Below the pieces are notes generated by a model, which saw nothing but the letters and a program-made list of their open reading frames with translations, ran no database searches and had not been told where the DNA came from. From assembly GCA_903839795.1 (NCBI GenBank), contig CAIMDR010000448.1, forward strand, positions 1 through 10,679: a stretch of 10,679 nucleotides of DNA, read 5' to 3'. Below are positions 1 through 5,976 of this stretch, in pieces. A program made the position numbers and the translations under genes. The stretch's first letter is position 1; each line of letters starts with the position of its first letter. The DNA is from an uncultured Methylococcaceae bacterium (GTDB lineage Bacteria > Pseudomonadota > Gammaproteobacteria > Methylococcales > Methylomonadaceae).

Positions 1-12
1 GTTTCGACTATC

Positions 13-152
13 GAGACTGTGAAAGTATTTATGTGGGAGAGGCTTTAGCCTCGAATTCGAAGCTAAAGCCTCTCCCACATCATATAAAAACAATGAGTTA
101 CAATATTAAAAAGTTGTTTTTGTGTTGTTTTCATAAATACTTTCACAGTCTC
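13..152. repeat. Composite palindromic repeat (MITE-like or REP-like, no coding capacity)
   Basis: Two inverted repeats share this stretch. The outer pair is a perfect 21-bp match (13-33 and 132-152, beginning GAGACTGTGAAAG). Inside it, 31-80 is a 50-base palindrome with a single mismatch (50 against 61): the 19-bp arms 31-49 and 62-80 close on the self-complementary core TCGAATTCGA at 51-60. The inner palindrome starts within the last three bases of the left outer arm, so the two centres differ (55.5 and 82.5). This suggests one palindrome inserted next to an arm of another. No reading frame of note lies inside. It resembles the non-autonomous hairpin repeats found in many copies in some gammaproteobacteria, but the copy number cannot be seen here. 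Confidence 0.8.
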
Positions 153-257
153 TATCGCCTCTACCCATCTTAAGGGTTACAAAATTTTACCACTTACATT
201 TTATAAATTATTTATACCGAAAATAACAACCTAAACTAAAATAATAAAGGTGATTTT
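153..257 (+). promoter_or_regulatory. AT-rich leader of the transglutaminase/HET-C gene with ribosome binding site
   Basis: This AT-rich spacer separates the palindromic repeat from the first gene. The run AAAGG at 246-250 lies seven bases before the ATG at 258 and is a reasonable Shine-Dalgarno site, which supports that start. The TTTATAAATTATTTATA run near 200-216 could supply a -10 element. I cannot pair it convincingly with a -35, so no promoter is placed. Confidence 0.4.
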
Positions 258-1829
258 ATGTGTTTCAGCCAAAGCACCATCATAGGTTTAAATTCTTACA
301 ACTGGGACGGTGACAAAATTGATTTTGATCCTATCGTCCCCTCGCACCGTGCTGTTGTCGGTAAATCCTCTAAAACAACTTATCAGTTAGATGTAAGAGA
401 ATTTTTAACGGGTGATAATAACGCAGTGATACGTAAGACTATTGAGGAAGATGTCAAGCGTTTTGGATTAAGCGTCCATGCAGATATGGGGCTTTTTTCA
501 AAACGCGGTGACGGCGGGTTTGATTATAGAGCTTCATTAATTTCCCAATTTGTTGGTCATACTATTCATTATCGTACTCGAAAACATAATGATCCTTGGC
601 GGTTTCCAGAAGAAACGTTAATGATTAATGAAGGCGATTGTGAAGATATTGCTTTTTTACTGGCATCGCTTTTATATACAGCGGGAATTAGCCCATACAA
701 TATAAGAGTTGCTTTAGGAAAAGTTAAAACCACCATTGACGGTAATAAAGATGAATTTGATCATGCCTGGGTTATGTATAAAAGGGAGTCAGGGAAGTGG
801 ATGGTTTTAGAGCCGTTAGATTTACCTGAAAATAAAAAACCGGAAAAGAAAAAGTCAAAACCATCTGTTATTTTGTTACCGAACACTTCGAGTTGCATTT
901 ACGAATACAAGCCCAGATTTTTGTTTAATTGGCAGCATTTATGGGTAATTGATAATGGCACTAACGAGAAATTAGCAGATATCGTCAGCAGAGAATGGAA
1001 GCGGATGGATCCAACTTTTGCTGGATTTGTGCATAGAAATATTATTCACGCTGCCTTGTCCACCCTATCTCCTGACAAAAATTGGATAAAAAACGAATTG
1101 GATAAACGATTTACCCATATTGTGCCATTTTATGATGGGTCTTTAGTAGACGAACCCGATTGGCCTTGGAATTATCATCCTTATGATCATTTTGATAGTG
1201 GTTTTATAGAAGAAGGTTGGGGCAAAGTAAACGCTCGTTTGAGTAAAGTTAGAGCTAATAATAATGCCATCGGTAATTTTGCTTGGGCAGCTCACGGAAT
1301 TGCTGATTTTTATGCGCATAGCTCTTATGTACAATTTGCCAAACTAATTAGCCCAAAAATGGACGGTGGATATGCTATGCCTTATGATCCTGATAATCCA
1401 TCGTCATGTATTGAAATACCACCTGATTATAATTCAGGTATCTTTGATTTTAATCGCTTTAGTATTAATTCTAGTCTTTATAAAGGAAGTGAAAATCAGG
1501 CCGCAGCATTATGGTCTGGTAAACTCATTTCGGGAAGATACGCACAAAGCCCCGACTCTCGCCCACCGGGTACGCTGGAGAACTTAGCAAAAGTTCCGAC
1601 CGATGTGAGTAATCGAGCCGACTATGATAAGCATGCGGCATTACCGCATCATGATGAAATTGCCGTTGATGAAGCTGATGTTGGAAGTGATCATATTCTT
1701 TACTCAAGAGATACTCCTTCTCCGACCCAGTTAGATGACAGGCAATATTACGCCAATCAATATCGATGGCGATATTTCAGTGCTGTTCAACATATACGTC
1801 AGTCATTTGAGAGTAATTGGCCTTCATAA
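258..1829 (+). CDS. Two-domain protein: transglutaminase-like cysteine protease plus HET-C-like domain
   Basis: The 523-residue product has no signal peptide or membrane segment. Residues about 95-190 look like a transglutaminase-like fold: Cys128 in NEGDCEDIA, His169 in FDHAWV and Asp188 in LEPLD are spaced as a Cys-His-Asp triad. Residues about 255-500 resemble the HET-C / zinc-dependent phospholipase C-like family: HRNIIHAAL (His259, His264), FTHIVPFYDGS (His287, Asp293), YHPYDHFD (His307, His311) and AAHGIADFYAHSSYV (His346, Asp350, His354), then a PHHDEIAVD motif near the C-terminus. The many His and Asp residues suggest a metal-bound hydrolase site. Fungal HET-C proteins act in heterokaryon incompatibility and cell death; the role of bacterial relatives is unclear to me. 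The gene is followed by remains of a duplicated oxidase leader, so an operon with later genes is unproven. Domain calls are from motif recognition; the triad is the firmer of the two. Confidence 0.7.
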   Translation: MCFSQSTIIGLNSYNWDGDKIDFDPIVPSHRAVVGKSSKTTYQLDVREFLTGDNNAVIRKTIEEDVKRFGLSVHADMGLFSKRGDGGFDYRASLISQFVGHTIHYRTRKHNDPWRFPEETLMINEGDCEDIAFLLASLLYTAGISPYNIRVALGKVKTTIDGNKDEFDHAWVMYKRESGKWMVLEPLDLPENKKPEKKKSKPSVILLPNTSSCIYEYKPRFLFNWQHLWVIDNGTNEKLADIVSREWKRMDPTFAGFVHRNIIHAALSTLSPDKNWIKNELDKRFTHIVPFYDGSLVDEPDWPWNYHPYDHFDSGFIEEGWGKVNARLSKVRANNNAIGNFAWAAHGIADFYAHSSYVQFAKLISPKMDGGYAMPYDPDNPSSCIEIPPDYNSGIFDFNRFSINSSLYKGSENQAAALWSGKLISGRYAQSPDSRPPGTLENLAKVPTDVSNRADYDKHAALPHHDEIAVDEADVGSDHILYSRDTPSPTQLDDRQYYANQYRWRYFSAVQHIRQSFESNWPS

Positions 1830-1851
1830 ATCTCTAAAGCAAGTGGATATA

Positions 1852-2085
1852 GCACAAGCATATCGTGCCTGACATTTCTTTTAAACCGCCCATTAATATG
1901 GCTAGTCTACCGATGTCCATCTTATGAATTTGATACTTAACAATCACAAAATTTAATGAGGAATAGCTATGTTTGAAAACTGTCTACCGCTGACTGATTT
2001 TTATATTACTGAAATTACTGATAATCACAGCAATAACAAGCCAGTCACTCAACTTTTTAATATTTATACATTTCCAGATAAATAA
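1852..2085 (+). pseudogene. Truncated duplicate of the multicopper oxidase leader and 5' end
   Basis: Positions 1852-2046 align with 2988-3192, the leader and first codons of the intact oxidase gene downstream. Shared landmarks, in order, are GCACAAGC, TGACATTT, the ATGTCCATCTTATG run, and an identical stretch of at least 19 bases ending in GAGGAATAGCTATG (ribosome binding site plus start codon). Translation from the ATG at 1969 gives MFENCLPLTDFYITEITDN, against MFENRLPLTEFYITDVIDS in the intact gene; about 17 of the first 27 residues agree. After Pro-Val (about 2046) homology ends and the frame runs into a dispersed repeat, stopping at 2083-2085 after 38 codons. None of the copper ligands remain. 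I read this as the stump of an oxidase paralogue. A functional 38-residue peptide is possible but unlikely. Confidence 0.8.
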
Positions 2086-2189
2086 TTCCTATGTCAACAG
2101 ATACCATCCCTTCAAGGGATGTTATCTGTATGAGATTACCGCAACGCGAATTGGAAATTTAATTTCTGAAAGTCTATATCACAATTGTT
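2059..2189. repeat. Dispersed hairpin repeat, copy A
   Basis: This stretch matches 8869-8998, with the same landmarks at the same spacing: CAGATAAATAATT, ATACCATCCCTT, AAGGGATGTTATC, GTATGAG and TTTAATTTCTGAAA. The central part folds into a long hairpin centred on 2113. The arms 2097-2112 and 2114-2129 pair with one mismatch (2104 against 2122). The hairpin half is better conserved than the 24 bases after GTATGAG. It interrupts the duplicated oxidase fragment and lies just upstream of the lipoprotein gene, whose leader it therefore partly supplies. No coding capacity is visible. Confidence 0.8.
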
Positions 2190-2225
2190 TTCCTGATCAT
2201 CGAATAACCAAAGAGAAAAATACTT

Positions 2226-2972
2226 ATGAAATATGTTTATATAAAACAAACCAGTCATTGCTTGCTGCATCTATTAGCGGTATTGATACTAACTGGTTTA
2301 GTTACTGCTTGCAGCATAGACACCACAAAAAATAATAACCTTTCAATACCTTTTCTACCAGCACCCGCTGCCGAATCAGAATCTTGCATAAACCCGCCGA
2401 ACCCCAATAAAAATTCTGCTTGTCCTTTAGACGCACTTCCTTCTTCCTGTTTTAAGGGTTCAACAGACCAACAAGAAAAAATTAACACATTTGACAACGG
2501 CAAATGTGAATATCGGCAACTTGTTGAGGATACTACTTTCTACCGTTATTTTGATAATGTCGCAACTAAAGTTGGCGGCTTTTATATCACAGAAGAAATT
2601 CGTATAAACGAGTCAGATCAAGATAAAAATCTTCATAACAAGATAATAAAGACATTAGCTTTGAATCAGAAATGGGGTAATTCAGCTAAAATGCTAGAGC
2701 GGGTTACGTTTCCTAAAGGGACTGTAGTTTTTCAAGGAAAGGCGGCCTCGCAAGGCAGCACTGAAATAGAAAAAGAACAATGTTATCCAGGTGGCGGGGC
2801 TCAAATTTTTATTCTTAATGATACCCTGCAACATTTGATTAAAAATAATCAGGTGTGGTTTTCCGAACCGCATGATTATGATGGCAAAAAAAACGATGTC
2901 AAAGAAAATCCTGAACCAAAATACGACAAACTGTTCAGCTGTCCACCAAAACCTACACTTCCAACCATGTAG
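2226..2972 (+). CDS. Lipoprotein of unknown function
   Basis: The 248-residue product begins with a basic and hydrophobic signal sequence ending in the lipobox LVTAC. Cys29 (codon 2310-2312) is the likely lipid-modified residue after signal peptidase II cleavage. Ser30 at +2 predicts outer-membrane retention by the Lol rule. A low-complexity, Pro/Asn/Ser-rich linker with several Cys residues follows (about 30-80), then a mixed alpha/beta region (about 95-225) with no motif I recognise. The start is supported by the purine-rich AAAGAGA at 2211-2217, nine bases before the ATG. It sits 142 bases before the multicopper oxidase on the same strand. The oxidase leader carries its own hairpin, so the two genes may or may not be co-transcribed. 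I cannot assign a function. Confidence 0.75.
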   Translation: MKYVYIKQTSHCLLHLLAVLILTGLVTACSIDTTKNNNLSIPFLPAPAAESESCINPPNPNKNSACPLDALPSSCFKGSTDQQEKINTFDNGKCEYRQLVEDTTFYRYFDNVATKVGGFYITEEIRINESDQDKNLHNKIIKTLALNQKWGNSAKMLERVTFPKGTVVFQGKAASQGSTEIEKEQCYPGGGAQIFILNDTLQHLIKNNQVWFSEPHDYDGKKNDVKENPEPKYDKLFSCPPKPTLPTM

Positions 2973-3040
2973 ATCGAGCCAGGTCGGGCACAAGCTTTTT
3001 GTGTTTGACATTTATTCAAAACCGCACCCGCTCCCAATAA

Positions 3041-3071
3041 TAAGATGGATAGCTTATTAATGTCCATCTTA
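3041..3071 (+). promoter_or_regulatory. Hairpin in the leader of the multicopper oxidase gene
   Basis: TAAGATGGA (3041-3049) and TCCATCTTA (3063-3071) are perfect 9-bp inverted repeats separated by 13 bases. The structure lies 43 bases before the oxidase start. It could be an operator, an attenuator or the terminator of the lipoprotein gene, although no clear T-run follows. In the duplicated leader at 1905-1925 only the right arm is kept and the left arm has decayed. Confidence 0.45.
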
Positions 3072-3114
3072 TGGGTTTATACCTAACAGATACAGAATTT
3101 AATGAGGAATAGCT

Positions 3115-5442
3115 ATGTTTGAAAACCGTTTACCGCTAACCGAATTTTATATCACTGACGTTATTGATAGTTATGGCAATAACCAGCCAGTTAAATTGAC
3201 CATCAAGATACAATCACGTTGTGCCAAAATATCCGACAATCCAGATAACGATCCGACAAAAGCTAACGCATGGCGTTATATTATTGTGGGAGATACTTAT
3301 AAGTTGGGCATTGCCACTTCTGAAGATAACAATTATTTGCTCAAAACCAATATTGGCCCCATTATCAATGTTAAGCGCGGCGTACTTCTTGAGATAACAT
3401 GGGTAAATGAATTATTAAACGACGCTATGGGCGGCATGATGCCAGCGGTAGGCTTTTCCGATCCTTTACTGGAAATGCCGCCAATAAATCCCTTGCCGAT
3501 GGCTTATGCCAACGCCGAAATGCTCACCATGAATCCTTCTGTGGGCGTCGTTACCCATTTACACGGCGGTAGAGTGCCAGACGATAGCGACGGCTGGCCG
3601 CTAGAGCCGATCAGCTATCAAGACAATCCTTTTTATACCGAAACGGCTGCCGGTAATATACCGTTTGCGACCAAAAAAACCGTTACTTATCCCAACGATC
3701 AGCGCGCCACTATGCTTTGGTTTCATGATCACGGCATGGACAATACCGCGCCGCAGGTTCATGCCGGTTTAGCTGGGTTGTATTTTATCCGCGATGAATC
3801 GGATGATCAGCTGGCTACAAAGATAAATGCCTACAATACGCTTCAAAACAATTATGTAGCGAATGAGGAATTACTGGAAATCCCGTTAGTGATTCAGGAT
3901 CGAGTCGTTGATTGCGATTTTTGCTGCGTCGATTATTGGGCCGGTATTCCGACTCAGTATGACAACAGCGATCCCCAAAATCCCGTGCTTAATAAGCTGC
4001 GGCCCGAGTTTTTGGGCGATACTATTTTTGTGAACGGCAGACCTTGGCCACACCATAAGGTAACGCAAAAAGTCTACCGGCTTAGGTTGCTCAATGGTTC
4101 CAATGCCCGTACTTATGCGCTGGCTTTAATCAACCCCAGTCCTTGGACGACAACCGAAAATATCGATAAACCCACTAAAATTTGGTACAGTGATTGTTTA
4201 ACAGTGATAGGTAATGAAGCCGGTTTGTATGCAGCCAGCCAAACCCTGGGCGAACAAGATTATCTGCTGATTGCGCCAGGCGAACGCTTGGATGTGTTAT
4301 TGGATTTGACACGAATTTGTCCACATGAAACTCCAAAATTGCGGCTGGTTAATTTAGCCGTTCAATCGGTATTTAATAACGAATGGCCGGAAGCGATTTT
4401 TCAATCAGAAGCCCTATCTATTTTTTCATTGCCGACTACTCCTGCACCTACGCTACCCAGTGGGCTTATAAATCAGAATTATATCTGGCTAAACTCGTTA
4501 TTGGCTATTAAACAAGCCAATATCATGCAGTTTTGTATCGAACATATCGATTCTAACAACTGCGTGTGCAATGTCGACGATAAGCGATTAGCCGCTAACC
4601 AAGCTGAATTTAAAATTGCGCTTGATGCTTTGTTATTAACATACGATACAAAGGATACGGCTAAAAACCCCGAATTTGTTTATTCGGATGGAAAGCTTCA
4701 ATTACCAAACGGGAAAGTAGTCGATAAAAACCGCTTGGTGGTTTTGATGAATAATACCGGTACGGGTCTTGCCAATGAGTTTACAGAGAAACCGGATTGG
4801 ACTGACGCAGCCGGTAAGCATCCCGACTGGCATGATACCCAAATGTGGGAAATGGCAGAGCCGCTAGCCGATCCCGTCTATAAACCATTCAAATTGCCCT
4901 TTACTATTGACCTTCGTACGGTGGGCAATCCCGCCGCCGTTATTTTGGGCGGTTATCAGCCCTATAACGTCGCCCGCTCTACCTTTTTAGAGGCTGATGC
5001 AACACCCATTGCCAAAAATAGCCAGAGGAAATACGCCGATTTACGTCCGGCAACGATCAAACCGACAAGCGGTACTTATGAGCGTTGGTATGTCGCCAAT
5101 ATCGGCAATTGGCAACCTGGCATCAACGGTGTCGCAGGTGTACCGGATATGCATCCTTTTCATATCCATCTGGTTAATTTTGTGGTCTTGAGACGGTTTA
5201 GTTTTCGGCCAGTCGATCAAAGCAATCCGGTTGATTATCACTTTGTTGATGTTACGCCTGAACAAGCGGATTTCTACGATAAAAACATCCGCCATGATAC
5301 GGTTAGAATTAACTCAAATGAAATGGTGGAATTGCTGGTGTATTTTCCTGAAGGTTATCACGGCAAATATCCTTATCACTGCCATTTGGTTGAGCATGAG
5401 GATATGGGTATGATGCTGCACTTTGAGGTTTCCCCAGCTTAA
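3115..5442 (+). CDS. CotA/phenoxazinone synthase-like multicopper oxidase (laccase family)
   Basis: The 775-residue enzyme belongs to the three-cupredoxin-domain oxidases that couple substrate oxidation to reduction of O2 to water. All four copper-binding motifs are present: HLH (148-150) in VTHLHGGRVPDDSDGWP, HDH (204-206) in LWFHDHGMD, HPFHIH (680-685), and HCHLVEHEDMGM (755-766). The type 1 copper ligands would be Cys756, His761 and axial Met766. HLHGGRVP and AGLAGLYFIRDE are typical of the CotA, PhsA and bilirubin-oxidase branch. It has no signal peptide or Tat motif, so it is probably cytoplasmic, as CotA is before coat assembly. It is longer than CotA (about 510) and PhsA (about 640), with extra sequence around 445-610. 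Cys267, Cys270, Cys271 and Cys474, Cys483, Cys485 form two unusual clusters. The GAGGAATAGCT before the ATG sets the start. Substrate is unknown; phenolics, bilirubin-like compounds, Mn(II) or Cu(I) are all possible. Confidence 0.93.
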   Translation: MFENRLPLTEFYITDVIDSYGNNQPVKLTIKIQSRCAKISDNPDNDPTKANAWRYIIVGDTYKLGIATSEDNNYLLKTNIGPIINVKRGVLLEITWVNELLNDAMGGMMPAVGFSDPLLEMPPINPLPMAYANAEMLTMNPSVGVVTHLHGGRVPDDSDGWPLEPISYQDNPFYTETAAGNIPFATKKTVTYPNDQRATMLWFHDHGMDNTAPQVHAGLAGLYFIRDESDDQLATKINAYNTLQNNYVANEELLEIPLVIQDRVVDCDFCCVDYWAGIPTQYDNSDPQNPVLNKLRPEFLGDTIFVNGRPWPHHKVTQKVYRLRLLNGSNARTYALALINPSPWTTTENIDKPTKIWYSDCLTVIGNEAGLYAASQTLGEQDYLLIAPGERLDVLLDLTRICPHETPKLRLVNLAVQSVFNNEWPEAIFQSEALSIFSLPTTPAPTLPSGLINQNYIWLNSLLAIKQANIMQFCIEHIDSNNCVCNVDDKRLAANQAEFKIALDALLLTYDTKDTAKNPEFVYSDGKLQLPNGKVVDKNRLVVLMNNTGTGLANEFTEKPDWTDAAGKHPDWHDTQMWEMAEPLADPVYKPFKLPFTIDLRTVGNPAAVILGGYQPYNVARSTFLEADATPIAKNSQRKYADLRPATIKPTSGTYERWYVANIGNWQPGINGVAGVPDMHPFHIHLVNFVVLRRFSFRPVDQSNPVDYHFVDVTPEQADFYDKNIRHDTVRINSNEMVELLVYFPEGYHGKYPYHCHLVEHEDMGMMLHFEVSPA

Positions 5443-5529
5443 GATAATCAAACTCACAAATACGATCAAACTATGACCGATTATCGATGTTATCGGGTGA
5501 AAGGCGAAATTTTGCTGGGCTTGCTGGTT

Positions 5530-5620
5530 CCAAAGCTCCAGCTTGGTAACCGTTATTGGGTCTTGTAGGTTCTTTATCTACATTTTCTCGTGACGACAGT
5601 CACGGGAAGCTGGAGCTTGG
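5530..5620. repeat. Inverted repeat with internal GTGAC hairpin
   Basis: CCAAAGCTCCAGCTT (5530-5544) is the reverse complement of AAGCTGGAGCTTGG (5607-5620) apart from one extra A. Between them, 5585-5594 and 5599-5608 form a short-loop hairpin (CGTGAC, loop GACA, GTCACG) extended by further pairs, one of them a G-T wobble. It lies about 90 bases past the oxidase stop codon and may serve as a transcription stop, although no T-run follows. Confidence 0.6.
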
Positions 5621-5681
5621 GGAAACAGCAGAAAGCAGGTCGGATGTCGACTTTATCGTCGCTCAACATTTCGGGCTACCA

Positions 5682-5896
5682 ACTTAAGACGGGACACTGA
5701 GCAACAAAATGATTCGCTAAATGCCAAAAAGTCCGTCATACCGGTAGGGATGCCGGAATCCAGTCACACGGATGTGAAGCTGTAAGACCCTAAATCATGC
5801 GGCAACGTTATCGGAAAGTTACCCTCCATGGCACTGGATACCGGCATCCTTGCCGGTATGACGGCGTTAACTAAAATTTCTTGTCCCGGCTTAAGT
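5682..5896. repeat. Palindromic MITE-like element (CGTCATACCGG family)
   Basis: The outer arms ACTTAAGACGGGACA (5682-5696) and TGTCCCGGCTTAAGT (5882-5896) match over 15 bp with one mismatch. The inner arms are 31 bases long (5734-5764 and 5833-5863) and match at 28 positions; they start CGTCATACCGG and end CCGGTATGACG. The 68-base centre has no reading frame. An additional 10-bp pair, GTCTTGTAGG (5560-5569) and CCTACAAGAC (5924-5933), encloses it all but could be coincidence. The arrangement looks like a non-autonomous element or several that inserted into one another. Confidence 0.7.
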
Positions 5897-5976
5897 GGGT
5901 AAGGCTCCTCGCAAGGGACTGCCCCTACAAGACACTGATATCGTTAAATAAAACTACTTATCTTGCTGATCCAACC

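Larger units (their letters stand above)
5443..5976. other. Gene-free spacer between convergent genes, filled with inverted repeats
   Basis: The oxidase and the HupE-receptor gene converge on this 534-base stretch. No plausible gene is seen on either strand. Most of the space is taken by the nested inverted repeats listed separately. I find no textbook stem plus T-run terminator for either gene; the hairpin at 5585-5608 and the larger palindromes may do this job. Confidence 0.6.

Noticed and set aside
13..152. CRISPR array or tRNA in the left repeat region
   Set aside because: The repeats are inverted rather than direct with unique spacers, and no cloverleaf or T-loop sequence is present.
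1969..2085. 38-codon open reading frame with a good ribosome site, as a real small gene
   Set aside because: Its first two-thirds are a diverged copy of the oxidase N-terminus and its tail is encoded by a dispersed repeat, so it is better read as a pseudogene stump.
2694..3011. 105-residue minus-strand frame opposite the lipoprotein
   Set aside because: It overlaps a better supported gene with a lipobox and shows no motif or ribosome site of its own.
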